From Planctomycetota bacterium (lineage in GTDB: Bacteria; Planctomycetota; Phycisphaerae; Sedimentisphaerales; Anaerohalosphaeraceae): a DNA stretch of 45,943 nucleotides. Under the pieces are notes generated by a model. It was not told the origin of the DNA. It worked only from the letters and a program-made list of their open reading frames with translations, and made no database searches. The DNA lies in the NCBI GenBank assembly GCA_019456225.1, contig VRUI01000037.1, forward strand, positions 1 through 45,943. Reading direction: 5' to 3'. Made by a program: the position numbers and the translations under genes. Of this stretch, positions 17,514 through 26,283 are shown piece after piece; the first letter of the stretch is position 1, and each line of letters opens with the position of its first letter.

Positions 17514-17999
17514 ATGTATAAGACAAGAATTTTAGTAGACATATCAGATGCCGCGGTTTCGCGTGAGCCTGGAGACGTTCTGGCGACCTATTCGCTTGGG
17601 TCATGTATCGGGGTGGCGATTTATGATCCGGCTTCGAACGTCGGCGGTTTGCTTCATTACCAGCTTCCCGACTCGAAACTTGATCCGGAAAAATCCGCGG
17701 TTAATCCGTATATGTTTGCCGACACCGGGATGGCTAAGATGGTCAATGACATGTTATCAATTGGGGCGATCAAGAAACGTCTGAAAGTACGAATAGCCGG
17801 CGGTGCTTCCATGAATACCGGGCCCAAGGGTTTCGATATTGGTAAGCGAAACTACCTTGCGATCCGTAAGATACTTTGGAAGAACGGGTTGTTTATCGAT
17901 GGTGAGGACATCGGTGGAAGTTCGCCCAGAAATATGTATCTCAATATCCATGACGGTTCACTGACAATTCGCTGTGTTGGTGTTGAAAAGAAACTTTAA
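17514..17999 (+). CDS. cheD: Chemoreceptor glutamine deamidase CheD
   Basis: A 161-residue CheD, which deamidates glutamines on chemoreceptors to create methylation sites. The catalytic cysteine is C31 in YSLGSCIGVAIYD and the histidine is H48 in GGLLHYQLPDS. AGGASMN and DIGKRNYLAIRKIL are further family marks. The start is 8 bases after the cheR stop, so the two are probably translated together. CheD presence fits a Bacillus/Thermotoga-type adaptation system, where CheC is often the partner. No CheC is seen here. The stop codon directly abuts a 7-bp repeat array. Confidence 0.95.
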   Translation: MYKTRILVDISDAAVSREPGDVLATYSLGSCIGVAIYDPASNVGGLLHYQLPDSKLDPEKSAVNPYMFADTGMAKMVNDMLSIGAIKKRLKVRIAGGASMNTGPKGFDIGKRNYLAIRKILWKNGLFIDGEDIGGSSPRNMYLNIHDGSLTIRCVGVEKKL

Positions 18000-18047
18000 T
18001 TAGCAATTAGCAATTAGCAATTAGCAATAAGCGATTAGCGATTAGCA
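17999..18047 (+). repeat. (ATTAGCA)7 heptamer array between cheD and cheB
   Basis: Seven 7-bp units fill 17999-18047: four ATTAGCA, then ATAAGCG, ATTAGCG and ATTAGCA. The array starts at the last base of the cheD stop and ends 11 bases before the cheB ATG, filling the place of the cheB ribosome-binding site. Similar arrays lie at 35111-35187 and 44287-44321, and in reverse orientation at 40294-40328. Confidence 0.9.
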
Positions 18048-18058
18048 AAAGATAAATT

Positions 18059-19102
18059 ATGGTAACTTGCACAGATACAATAAAAGTGTTGATCGTTGAC
18101 GATTCTGCGATTGTACGCAAGGTCCTTACCGATCAGCTGGCGCAGGACCCGCAGATCGAAATCGTAGGTACTGCGCCCGATCCGTTTATTGCGCGCGATA
18201 AGATTCTACAGCTTCATCCGGATATTTTGACTTTGGATGTTGAAATGCCGAAGATGGACGGGATTACTTTTCTTCGCAAACTTATGGCGTCCAGGCCAAT
18301 GCCTGTTATCGTTCTTAGCTCGCTTACTCCGGAAGGGGGCAAGACGGCTATGGAGGCACTGGAAGCCGGGGCGGTTGAGGTTATGTGTAAGCCTGGTGCT
18401 TCTTACAGTGTCGGTGAAGCTTGCAGGGAACTTGCCGATGTGATCAAAGTTGCCGCCAAGGTCAGGGTTCAAAAGCGAAAGGAAACTTCCGTCACAGCAG
18501 GAGGTAGTCCAAGTCGTCTTGCGATGACCGAGACGACCAACAAGATATTTGCGATAGGTGCATCGACGGGCGGGGTAAATGCACTTACGAAAGTTTTGCC
18601 GCAACTTCCGGCGAATGCTCCGGGGACTTTGGTCGTTCAGCATATGCCCGCACAGTTTACAACTTCTTTTGCCGAGAGGCTAAACGGTCTTTGCCAGATG
18701 CAGGTAAAAGAGGCTGCCGACGGTGATACTGTTATACCGGGCAGGATTCTTATCGCTCCCGGCGGATACCACATGATGCTCCAGCGTTCCGGTGCGAATT
18801 ATCATGTTACGGTAAAGGACGGTCCGAAGGTCTGCAGACAAAAACCCAGTGTCGAGGTGATGATGAACTCGGTGGCCAAGTTTGCAGGCGCTAACGCTGT
18901 CGGTGTGATGCTTACGGGCATGGGTAGCGACGGTGCCCAGGGTTTGCTGAATATGAAAAATGCAGGTGCGCACACACTCGCACAGGACGAAGCGTCATGC
19001 ACAGTTTTCGGAATGCCAAAAGAAGCGATAAACGTAGGAGCAGCCGAAAAGATCGTCACACTACAGGACGTGGCAAAAACAATGATAGATTTTGTCAGAT
19101 AA
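18059..19102 (+). CDS. cheB: Chemotaxis methylesterase/deamidase CheB
   Basis: A 347-residue response regulator fused to the methylesterase that removes receptor methyl groups. The receiver domain (residues 8-130) has acidic residues D14-D15, phosphoacceptor D60 in LTLDVEMPKMDG, S88 and K111. After a short linker the catalytic domain starts near 160, with the triad S169 (GASTGG), H195 (VVQHMP) and D291 (TGMGSDGAQ). All key residues are present. Phosphorylation by CheA should activate it. The ribosome-binding site is poor because the heptamer array takes up the spacer, so expression may depend on coupling or on repeat number. Confidence 0.95.
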   Translation: MVTCTDTIKVLIVDDSAIVRKVLTDQLAQDPQIEIVGTAPDPFIARDKILQLHPDILTLDVEMPKMDGITFLRKLMASRPMPVIVLSSLTPEGGKTAMEALEAGAVEVMCKPGASYSVGEACRELADVIKVAAKVRVQKRKETSVTAGGSPSRLAMTETTNKIFAIGASTGGVNALTKVLPQLPANAPGTLVVQHMPAQFTTSFAERLNGLCQMQVKEAADGDTVIPGRILIAPGGYHMMLQRSGANYHVTVKDGPKVCRQKPSVEVMMNSVAKFAGANAVGVMLTGMGSDGAQGLLNMKNAGAHTLAQDEASCTVFGMPKEAINVGAAEKIVTLQDVAKTMIDFVR

Positions 19103-19113
19103 AGTGATGCTGT

Positions 19114-19530
19114 CTAGCCATCATGGCTTTTCAAGCCGGCTAATCCTCTTGCAAGATCCATGTACGAATAATCAACCCCGAATTTCTCGCCAATATCTTT
19201 GAATTTCCGCAGGGCCTTTTCCATTACTTCGCCTTGCTTTTCGTCGCTGCCTTTGCATTGGAATATTCTGCAGCCAGCAAAGCGGTTTTCGTAGACTGTG
19301 CATTTGCCGCCGGCCATGTACGGGCAGATCCCGTTTTGCATTGGTTTGATATTTTCGGTGCCGATGGCCTCTGTGAAATGTGTAAGTTCTACGCCGGTAA
19401 CAAAAAGCAGGTGGTCGTATTCGGTGAAGTTGCAGCAATCCCCGCAGCCGGTGCAGGTGTGGTCGATCTCCTGAGATTCGATCCACTCATAAAACTCTTC
19501 GACGGCTTTTGATACTTCGCTATTTTTCAT
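19114..19530 (-). CDS. YkgJ-type cysteine-cluster protein
   Basis: A 138-residue protein of the YkgJ/UPF0153 type, which binds a metal centre (zinc or Fe-S) through a Cys cluster. Visible are CTGCGDCCNF near residue 26, CPYMAGGKCTVYENRFAGC near 69, and IFQCKG. The biochemical role of the family is not known. It is convergent with cheB (11 bases between stops). It is followed upstream on the same strand by a second, diverged YkgJ-type gene, forming a tandem pair. Confidence 0.8.
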   Translation of the reverse strand: MKNSEVSKAVEEFYEWIESQEIDHTCTGCGDCCNFTEYDHLLFVTGVELTHFTEAIGTENIKPMQNGICPYMAGGKCTVYENRFAGCRIFQCKGSDEKQGEVMEKALRKFKDIGEKFGVDYSYMDLARGLAGLKSHDG

Positions 19531-19561
19531 TATACATTATACAATAATCATTATACATTTG

Positions 19562-20014
19562 TTACTTCGTCCACCATTTCTCTTGTTTTTTAAGCTTTTC
19601 AATTTCTTCGAAGCTGTAGTAATTCCCGCGGTTTATGCCCGGGCAGGTTAGTCCCGCAGAGTTCCACATGTCCGGGCTAAGCAGGTTCATCGACCAGAAG
19701 GGCCACGTTCTGCATTGGTTCGGCCGAACGTCGTAAACCTGGCACCCCTTGCCGCTGCCGTTTTGTTTCAGGAAGATGCAGTCTTTGGTCCTGGGCTCTT
19801 CGATGATACTGTAGCGCACGACGATCTTACGCAGATATTTCTCGGTAGCCTGTTTGACGGTCAGGCCAAGATGATCGGCAAGGAACGTGATCTCCGCCTT
19901 CTTGAGCCAGATAAAACCTTCGTCAGGCCCGCTGCAGCAGCTGCCGCAACCGATGCACTCAAAGTGCAAACCGCCGATATACCACTTCTTTGCTTTTGTT
20001 GGTTCTGTTGTCAT
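19562..20014 (-). CDS. YkgJ-type cysteine-cluster protein (second copy)
   Basis: A 150-residue member of the same Cys-cluster family, with FECIGCGSCCSGPDEGF near residue 18 and CQVYDVRPNQCRTWPFW near 91. Cysteines C79 and C124 are in similar places to those of its neighbour, but overall the two are well diverged and this one has a Trp-rich end. It lies 31 bases upstream of the first copy on the same strand and 13 bases after the next lipoprotein gene, so the three may be one transcription unit. Confidence 0.8.
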   Translation of the reverse strand: MTTEPTKAKKWYIGGLHFECIGCGSCCSGPDEGFIWLKKAEITFLADHLGLTVKQATEKYLRKIVVRYSIIEEPRTKDCIFLKQNGSGKGCQVYDVRPNQCRTWPFWSMNLLSPDMWNSAGLTCPGINRGNYYSFEEIEKLKKQEKWWTK

Positions 20015-20027
20015 ATAGCCTTACCAT

Positions 20028-20495
20028 TCATGACTCCCAGCGTTCCCATATTTCTATTACCCATTTGCCATTTTCATAGCGTGCAGTTCCCTTGCCTCCA
20101 CTGGCAGCCTCCATTCCATGGTAATCATTATACTCAACTTTAGCTGTTTTGCGATCTATCCATTTAATTATTTTAGCGGAGACAATATAACCTTGTTTGC
20201 CTGTCTTTGTTTTGAAAACTGAGCCATTCTTGTCCTTTACAGCTTCAGATGCTTTTCCAACTTTAACGTGCAAATCTGAAAATCTATCTAAAAATTCAGA
20301 TGGTGGGTCATTACCTTTATCGTAATCAATATACCATACCTCAACCCCTGTACGAGAAGATATGGCATACTTAAATACTGCTTCGCGAACAGCCAAAGTA
20401 CTTTCTGGAGTGTGAGTCATTTTCTTGTCGCAGCCCTGAATAAAAAAGCAGCAAAGAACTGTCGTCGTTAGTAGCAGTGGTTGCACAAGTTTCAT
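20028..20495 (-). CDS. Lipoprotein of unknown function
   Basis: A 155-residue predicted lipoprotein with signal peptide and lipobox FIQGC (Cys22), then a soluble domain with an NTF2-like feel: TLAVREAVFKYAISSRTGVEVWYID near the start and YNDYHGMEAASGGKGTARYENGKWVIEIWER at the end. The GxGxxxxxxxGxWVI ending is common in secreted NTF2-like domains. It lies 22 bases after ilvD on the same strand. Function not recognised. Confidence 0.6.
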   Translation of the reverse strand: MKLVQPLLLTTTVLCCFFIQGCDKKMTHTPESTLAVREAVFKYAISSRTGVEVWYIDYDKGNDPPSEFLDRFSDLHVKVGKASEAVKDKNGSVFKTKTGKQGYIVSAKIIKWIDRKTAKVEYNDYHGMEAASGGKGTARYENGKWVIEIWERWES

Positions 20496-20517
20496 AAGAA
20501 CCTCTTGATTAAGTCGA

Positions 20518-22197
20518 TTACCATTTCAGGACTGCCCCTGTGTCTGCGCTTGTTGCCATTGTTGCGTATTTCGCCAGGTAGCCCTTTGTAATGTTTGCCG
20601 GTCTTGGTTTCCATTGTTTTTTTCGTTCGGCTAGCTGGTCGTCGCTTAGGTTTACCTTTATCGTGTTGTTTGGTATGTCGATCTCTACGATGTCGCCTTC
20701 GTTTACCAGTCCGATCGGTCCGCCTACGGCTGCTTCGGGGCTTACGTGTCCGATGCATGCTCCGTGTGTTCCACCGGAGAATCTTCCGTCTGTTATCAGC
20801 GCGACCGATTCGCCGAGGCCTGCACCCATGATGTAGCTTGTCGGGCTTAGCATTTCCTGCATGCCCGGTCCGCCCTTGGGGCCTTCGTAGCGGATGATGA
20901 CGACGTCGCCTGCTTTGACCTTATCGGCGAGGATGCCTTCGCAGGCTTCTTCCTGGCTCTCGAAGATGACGGCAGGTCCCGAGTGGACGAGCATTGCTTT
21001 TGCAACGCCTGCGCTCTTGACTACGCATCCCTTAGGTGCGAGGTTGCCGTGGAGTATCGCAAGTCCGCCGGTTTTCGAGTATGCGTTTTCAAGAGTGTGT
21101 ATGCAGTCGGTGTTTTTGATCTCGGCTGCTGCGATGTTTTCGCCCAGCGTTTTTCCGGTGACGGTTTTGCAGTCAGTGTTGAGCATGCCGTCGATCTTAC
21201 TTATTTCTTTAAGAATGGCGCTGATTCCGCCTGCGGCGTCGACGTCTTCCATGTGCCATGCGCTGGAAGGGGAAACCTTGCAGATATTCGGACACTTATG
21301 CGATATTGCGTTGATGCGGTCAAGCCCGTATTCGATGCCCGCTTCGTTTGCGATAGCCAGTGTATGCAGAACCGTGTTCGTCGATCCTCCCATTGCCATG
21401 TCCAGGACGAAGGCGTTGTCGAAGGATTTTTCCGTGACGATGTCGAGGGGCTTGAGGTCTTTTTCTACCAGTTCGAGTATCTGTTTGCCGGCTGCTTTGT
21501 AAAGGTCCTGGCGTTTCGGGTCAATGGCCAGTATCGTTCCGTTGCCCGGCAGTGCCATTCCGATAGCTTCACACAGACAGTTCATGCTGTTGGCGGTGAA
21601 CATTCCCGAGCAGCTTCCCTCAGAGGGGCAGCTTGCGCATTCAAGTTCGTGCAGTCGTTCTTCGGTGATCTTGCCGGCGTTGAATTCGGCGACTCCTTCG
21701 AATACTGTGATGAGGTCTGCGACTTTACCGTCTTTGGTTTTGCCCGCAGCCATCGGTCCGCCAGAGACAAAAATCGTCGGGACGTTGAGCCGCATAGCTG
21801 CCATGAGCATACCGGGGATGACCTTGTCGCAGTTTGGTATGCAGACCAGTCCGTCGAGGCTGTGGGCATTGACCATCGTTTCGACCGAGTCTGCGATTAT
21901 CTCACGTGAGGCGAGCGAATACTTCATGCCGCCGTGTCCCATAGCGATACCGTCGCAGATGGCGATAGTGTTGAACTCGAAAGGTACGCCGCCTGCCTCG
22001 CGGATCGATTGTTTGACCGTCTTCGAGACCTCGTCGAGGTGGACGTGGCCCGGTACGATCTCGCAAAAGCTGTTGGCGACAGCGATGAACGGTTTCTTGA
22101 TGTCAGAATCAGTAAGTCCCGTCGCTCTCATAAGCGAGCGGTGAGGGGCACGTTCAAAACCTTTTTTTACAGTATCACTTCTCATATTATTCTCCAA
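20518..22197 (-). CDS. ilvD: Dihydroxy-acid dehydratase
   Basis: A 559-residue IlvD, the Fe-S enzyme that dehydrates 2,3-dihydroxy-isovalerate and -methylvalerate in valine, isoleucine and leucine synthesis. Signature blocks are [55 protein letters not shown], and near the C-terminus [24 protein letters not shown]. The Fe-S cysteines in PNCDK and SCSG are present. Length matches the family. Other ilv genes are not in the window. The gene opens the minus-strand group that continues with the lipoprotein and YkgJ genes. The antisense strand has long open frames that are artefacts of codon bias. Confidence 0.96.
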   Translation of the reverse strand: MENNMRSDTVKKGFERAPHRSLMRATGLTDSDIKKPFIAVANSFCEIVPGHVHLDEVSKTVKQSIREAGGVPFEFNTIAICDGIAMGHGGMKYSLASREIIADSVETMVNAHSLDGLVCIPNCDKVIPGMLMAAMRLNVPTIFVSGGPMAAGKTKDGKVADLITVFEGVAEFNAGKITEERLHELECASCPSEGSCSGMFTANSMNCLCEAIGMALPGNGTILAIDPKRQDLYKAAGKQILELVEKDLKPLDIVTEKSFDNAFVLDMAMGGSTNTVLHTLAIANEAGIEYGLDRINAISHKCPNICKVSPSSAWHMEDVDAAGGISAILKEISKIDGMLNTDCKTVTGKTLGENIAAAEIKNTDCIHTLENAYSKTGGLAILHGNLAPKGCVVKSAGVAKAMLVHSGPAVIFESQEEACEGILADKVKAGDVVIIRYEGPKGGPGMQEMLSPTSYIMGAGLGESVALITDGRFSGGTHGACIGHVSPEAAVGGPIGLVNEGDIVEIDIPNNTIKVNLSDDQLAERKKQWKPRPANITKGYLAKYATMATSADTGAVLKW

Positions 22198-22395
22198 TTT
22201 TCAGTTTTTATCGGATAGACTTAATTTTTACATCGATTATTAGCGATTATTTGCAAATAAATCATTATACAAATTTTATTGATAAAGTCAGCCTAAAAGG
22301 CGCGTCAAAATGCAAAATGTCGTGAAAAAGATGGTTAATCAGTTGTTTTTGTAGGAATTTTTTAAAAAACTGTAAAAGATAAGAAAGAATATGTA

Positions 22396-22423
22396 TTGCC
22401 ATGACGAATAAAGTATATATAAT
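22396..22423 (+). promoter_or_regulatory. Sigma-70-type promoter for the lipoprotein gene
   Basis: TTGCCA (22396-22401), a 16-base spacer and a perfect TATAAT (22418-22423), 53 bases before the ATG at 22477. A strong AAGGAG ribosome-binding site follows at 22465-22470. The rest of the 22198-22476 gap is AT-rich with no gene. Confidence 0.65.
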
Positions 22424-22476
22424 GAAGATGGTGTTAATGTGAAACTGGACAATTATTGTATTATAAGGAGCGTGTT

Positions 22477-23442
22477 ATGTCGCAAAAAATGCTTGTTGCT
22501 TTAACTGTTGTATCTTTGACTATAGTAATGTTTTTCGCTGGTTGTGGGACTGAACTTGCAATAAAGTTCAATCCGGATGACATTTCTACATACAAAGTCG
22601 GTTATCAGACGAAACAGTCTGTTATACTGGATATGGCTGCAGATACAAAAACCGGAGATCAATATACCTCTAAAAATGTAGATGTTACGTTTACCCAGGA
22701 GATCCAAAGCATAAACGATGATTTAACTGCTCTGGCTAAGATCACAATAATGGATATAATGTTCAATACTAAGGATAACAAAGGAGCGAGTTTTAGTTTC
22801 GACAGCCGCAAGGATGAGGACAGAAAAAGGCCGTTAAATGCCATTATAGGCAAGAGCTACACGATCAATATCTCCACAGACGGAAGGGTTACCCTGGCAG
22901 ATGCTACGGATATTCGCAAAGTTAGAGTTTCCGGTACCACCGAGAGGAGAGTTGCCGAAAGTTTACTCACTGAAGCCGAGATAATCAAACGTCATGAAAT
23001 TCATCTTCCGAATAAAGAAATTTCGACGATCAGCAGGGGCAGAGGCTGGAGCAAGGTCGTCTGGTCGCATCCGAAGGTCATGGCTGTAAAGTCTTTCGAG
23101 AAGAATTATGTCCTCAAAAGCATTACTGATGATGGTATCGCTAACGTGACGATGACAGCTTATGAAACCGACAAGATCGCAGATGGACAGCCGCCTAAGC
23201 CCGGCTTGTTTGCGTTATTGGCCAAGTCGTTCGACAGCCAGGAAAAGTATACCGGACAAATGCAGATAGACCTCGAAAGCGGTAAAGTTGTCAAATGGAG
23301 TGAAACGTGTGATGCTGCCTATATTATTACACAAGAAGACCTTAGCAAAAGCTTCAATAAAGGCTCTGGAAAGAGCAAGGATGATTCTGCTTCGTTGAAG
23401 ATGTCGCTGCTCCATACGATAAGCTTAGAAAAGCTGGACTGA
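22477..23442 (+). CDS. Lipoprotein of unknown function (paralogue 1)
   Basis: A 321-residue predicted lipoprotein: MSQKM start, hydrophobic segment and lipobox FFAGC. ATG 22477 follows AAGGAG at 6-base spacing and is preferred over an in-frame start at 22456. The mature domain is beta-rich with no catalytic motif. It shares a layout with the next gene: a YKVGYQT-type strand after the lipobox, a GKSYTINISTDGRVTLAD block in the middle, and a late MQIDLESGKVVKW segment. The pair resembles the uncharacterised envelope lipoproteins common in planctomycetes (DUF6263-like is possible). The substrate or partner is unknown. Confidence 0.6.
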   Translation: MSQKMLVALTVVSLTIVMFFAGCGTELAIKFNPDDISTYKVGYQTKQSVILDMAADTKTGDQYTSKNVDVTFTQEIQSINDDLTALAKITIMDIMFNTKDNKGASFSFDSRKDEDRKRPLNAIIGKSYTINISTDGRVTLADATDIRKVRVSGTTERRVAESLLTEAEIIKRHEIHLPNKEISTISRGRGWSKVVWSHPKVMAVKSFEKNYVLKSITDDGIANVTMTAYETDKIADGQPPKPGLFALLAKSFDSQEKYTGQMQIDLESGKVVKWSETCDAAYIITQEDLSKSFNKGSGKSKDDSASLKMSLLHTISLEKLD

Positions 23443-23520
23443 CAGTTGAACTCAAACAGATCTGTCAGACGGGTTGAGGTTTTGTCGCAATTAACTTGAG
23501 AATGGATTTTCGGGAAGGAA

Positions 23521-24498
23521 ATGATCTTGCGTAAAGTTACTTTTTTGTTTTGCCTTGCATTTTTGCTGTCGCTGACGGCGTGTCAACCGGCCTCCAGAAA
23601 AGAAAAGGTTTGGCTGGTAGTGGACTTTCAGTCTCAGGTTCCCTTGAAATACAAACTGGTTTCTGAAAGAGATTCATTTGTGACTTTCGATGCCAAGTCG
23701 TCTAAGATGAAACCGGACAAGACCTACGAAAAGCTCGAGTTGGTTATTTCATATAAGCCCGTCGGAAAGCCGGATGTGTATGGTTTGACGACGATTGAGG
23801 CGACGTGCCATTCGGCGAAGGTGACCAGAAAAGCAAAAAATAAACCGTCCGGCAAAGATGCTGTCGAGGGACTGGCCGGCAGGAGCTATACTTTCAAAGT
23901 CTCTGCGACCGGAAAGATCACCGATTATTCCAATCTTGACAAACTGGCGGCTGAACTTGGGGCTAAGGCGATTAGTGAAACCAGTCAAGGCAGGATAAAA
24001 GCGCCTGATATGGTCGCGGATTTTGTTTGTTTGCAATGGCACTTGTGGGATTCTGTGGCAACGTCCGGCCAGACAACATCCGGGCTGAAACCGGGTGCGT
24101 CATGGACGACAAAACAGTTTATTCCGCTTCCCATTCCGATTGGTTTCGTCAGGAATACGACATATACGCTTGGCGATGTAGAGACAGGTGCCCAGGAACA
24201 AAAGAAAGTTGCTATCGACAGTACTTATACCACCGGAGAGGGCGGACTGGAGCACTGGCCGAAGATTTATACCGGTGGTTTCAGGATGAAGGGCATGTTT
24301 GGTTTTCTTCGAAGATTCAATGTTGCTTCTGTCGAGGGGGCGGGCAGGCAGATATTTGACGTCGAAAAAGGATTGCTGGAAAAAGATACTCAGCAGTACA
24401 AGGTTAAAATTTTGGCGAACATTTTTGGGAATCTTCCGGGTGTTTCGCCCGAGATAACCGTCGATCAGAAAATGACGGTTGAACTTCTTGACAATTAA
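23521..24498 (+). CDS. Lipoprotein of unknown function (paralogue 2)
   Basis: A 325-residue predicted lipoprotein with lipobox LTAC (Cys21). The mid-protein block AGRSYTFKVSATGKITDYSNLDKLA matches GKSYTINISTDGRVTLADATDIRKV of the upstream gene in position and pattern, and GRQIFDVEKGLLEKDTQQYKVKI parallels its late segment. The two thus appear to be diverged tandem paralogues. It is likely exported and anchored. A GGGAAGGA site precedes the ATG. Its stop overlaps an in-frame ATG of the next frame, so it is probably cotranscribed with the HIT gene. Function unknown. Confidence 0.6.
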   Translation: MILRKVTFLFCLAFLLSLTACQPASRKEKVWLVVDFQSQVPLKYKLVSERDSFVTFDAKSSKMKPDKTYEKLELVISYKPVGKPDVYGLTTIEATCHSAKVTRKAKNKPSGKDAVEGLAGRSYTFKVSATGKITDYSNLDKLAAELGAKAISETSQGRIKAPDMVADFVCLQWHLWDSVATSGQTTSGLKPGASWTTKQFIPLPIPIGFVRNTTYTLGDVETGAQEQKKVAIDSTYTTGEGGLEHWPKIYTGGFRMKGMFGFLRRFNVASVEGAGRQIFDVEKGLLEKDTQQYKVKILANIFGNLPGVSPEITVDQKMTVELLDN

Positions 24499-24515
24499 TG
24501 CCTTGGAGGGAGAAA

Positions 24516-25025
24516 GTGCAACCAAAAAATCTCTGGGCTCCGTGGCGAATCGAATATATCAGAGGCTTAAACGAAGAAAGCGAATGCTTCGTTTGTGATT
24601 ATATTGCCGCTCCTGAAAAGGATGCCGAAAATCTGGTTCTGTGGCGAACTGACAATTTCCTGGTGCTTTTTAACAGGTTCCCCTACAACAACGGCCACAT
24701 GCTGATCTGTCCGAAACGCCACATCGACGATCTTGACTCGGCAACCGATGTTGAGCTTGCCGAGATGATGAAGCTTACCCGCGATTGTAAGACGGTTCTT
24801 TCGGCGACGATCCATCCGCATGGTTTTAACGTGGGGATCAACTTTGGCAGGTGCGCAGGCGCCGGGCTGCCCGAGCATATGCATATCCACATTGTCCCCC
24901 GCTGGAATGGAGATACCAATTTTATGGCAGTTTGCGGGCAGACTGATGTTATAAGCCAGGGGCTCAAGGCTCTTTATACGGATCTAAAACAAAAAAGTGC
25001 CGAACTTAATTTGCCGAACCTCTAA
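24516..25025 (+). CDS. HIT-family nucleotide hydrolase/phosphorylase
   Basis: A histidine-triad protein of about 169 residues. The triad HMHIHIVPRW is near the C-terminus, and the upstream block FNRFPYNNGHMLICPKRHIDDL is typical of the Ap4A phosphorylase/branch-3-like HIT group. A CFVCDY pair near the start suggests a metal site. The start is a GTG at 24516 behind GGAGGGAG. An alternative ATG at 24498 overlaps the previous stop and would add six residues. HIT proteins act on dinucleoside polyphosphates or nucleotidyl-linked substrates. Being 2 bases from a dGTPase gene suggests a shared nucleotide-clean-up role. Confidence 0.85.
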   Translation: MQPKNLWAPWRIEYIRGLNEESECFVCDYIAAPEKDAENLVLWRTDNFLVLFNRFPYNNGHMLICPKRHIDDLDSATDVELAEMMKLTRDCKTVLSATIHPHGFNVGINFGRCAGAGLPEHMHIHIVPRWNGDTNFMAVCGQTDVISQGLKALYTDLKQKSAELNLPNL

Positions 25026-25027
25026 CC

Positions 25028-26125
25028 ATGGATTACAACCTTTCATCTTTTGCAGTTACCGTTAAGCAAAGCGCGGGCAGACGTTTTGCTACGGAACCAC
25101 ATCCTTACCGGACAGATTTCGACCGCGACCGCGACCGGGTCATACATAGCCAGGCCTTCAGACGGCTTGAGGGTAAGACACAGGTATTTACCCCGGGTAT
25201 CAATGACAGCTATCGAAACCGCCTTACTCACAGTATTGAGGTTGCCCAGATCGGCAGGACCATTGCCCGCGCTGTCGGGCTTAACGAAAGCCTTACCGAG
25301 GCGATCTGTCTCGCTCACGACATTGGCCACAGCCCGTTCGGTCATACCGGTGAATCCGTGCTAAACAAACTTACCGAAGGAATTGGCGGTTTTGAGCACA
25401 ACAAACAAGCGCTTAGAATTGTCGATCTTCTCGAACACCCGTACCCCGGTTTCCAGGGGCTAAATCTCATGTACGAGACAAGGCTTGGCCTTGCAAAGCA
25501 CTCCAGCCCGTACGATAAACCCGGTGCCGGCGAATTTAAGCAGTTGCAAAGCTCGCTGGAAGGGCAGATCGCCGATGTCGCTGACCGCATCGCCTACAAC
25601 TGTCACGATCTGGAAGACGGGCTCAGGTCCAAACTGATAACCGAAGATCAGCTTAAGGGGATCGACCTTTTTTGCCAGGGCAGGGAAATGATCGGTGCCG
25701 AAGATATCCAGGACTATACTCTTCGCAGGATACGGACGGCAAAGTCGATCATAGATATTCTCGTAAGCGATGCCATTGAGGCAAGCAGGGTAGCTATCGA
25801 AAAATCGAAAGTCAAAACGCTTCAGGACGTTTACCAGTCGCCAAAGAGGCTGATAGTGGTCACAGACCAAGCCGACAAAGATCTGCAGGTGCTTGAAAAG
25901 TTCCTGCTGGAGAATATGTATCTAAGTCCGACGCTGCGTGAGACGGCAAAACAGATTGACCTGTGGCTCAGCGAGTTATTCGCCAGGATCCTGAAGAAAC
26001 CGGAGATAATGCCGCCATACTTCCAGAACTTCATACCAGATGAAGGTCTCGAAAGGACCGTATGCGACTACATAGCTGGAATGACCGACCGGTTTTGTCT
26101 TTCGACACTGGAGGGGGCAATCTGA
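25028..26125 (+). CDS. dgt: dGTPase-like deoxynucleotide triphosphohydrolase (HD domain)
   Basis: A 365-residue HD-superfamily enzyme that would split dNTPs into deoxynucleoside and triphosphate. The N-terminal marker is RTDFDRDRDRVIHSQAFRRL, followed by THSIEVAQIGRTIAR, CLAHDIGHSPFGHTGE (the HD metal site) and the later metal ligand in ADRIAYNCHDLEDGL. The end AGMTDRFCLSTL is typical. The length fits the short, Thermus-type dgt subfamily rather than the 505-residue E. coli form. ATG follows the HIT stop after 2 bases, so the two are translated as a unit. Confidence 0.92.
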   Translation: MDYNLSSFAVTVKQSAGRRFATEPHPYRTDFDRDRDRVIHSQAFRRLEGKTQVFTPGINDSYRNRLTHSIEVAQIGRTIARAVGLNESLTEAICLAHDIGHSPFGHTGESVLNKLTEGIGGFEHNKQALRIVDLLEHPYPGFQGLNLMYETRLGLAKHSSPYDKPGAGEFKQLQSSLEGQIADVADRIAYNCHDLEDGLRSKLITEDQLKGIDLFCQGREMIGAEDIQDYTLRRIRTAKSIIDILVSDAIEASRVAIEKSKVKTLQDVYQSPKRLIVVTDQADKDLQVLEKFLLENMYLSPTLRETAKQIDLWLSELFARILKKPEIMPPYFQNFIPDEGLERTVCDYIAGMTDRFCLSTLEGAI

Positions 26126-26167
26126 TCTATCGGCCAGTTTGCAATTACGAATGACGAATTTTGGATA

Positions 26168-26181
26168 CGGCCTTATGGCCG
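26168..26181 (+). terminator. Possible weak terminator after dgt
   Basis: CGGCC-TTAT-GGCCG (5-bp stem, 4-base loop) followed by a T-rich stretch (ATTTTTATGTTTTT). A longer pairing of TATCGGCC near 26129 with GGCCGATA near 26177 is also possible. It lies 43 bases after the dgt stop. Confidence 0.4.
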
Positions 26182-26213
26182 ATACAATTTTTATGTTTTT
26201 GTCATTTTTTTAT

Positions 26214-26257
26214 TTGACTATGTAGTTAAGTAGCGTATAGTATATATGTGAACTATA
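26214..26257 (+). promoter_or_regulatory. Promoter with overlapping MarR-type operator
   Basis: TTGACT (26214-26219), 16 bases, TATAGT (26236-26241) form a good sigma-70 promoter. The -10 is also the left half of a 22-bp inverted repeat, TATAGT-N10-ACTATA (26236-26257), placed where a bound repressor would block transcription. The next gene is a MarR regulator, so autorepression is likely. Confidence 0.6.
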
Positions 26258-26283
26258 TGTTTTTTTGGGAAAGGAAACCGAAA

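Noticed and set aside
20983-21909. 308-residue plus-strand open frame inside ilvD
   Set aside because: It is antisense to an intact ilvD with all signature motifs. The long frame comes from codon bias on the opposite strand and has no ribosome-binding site or motif.
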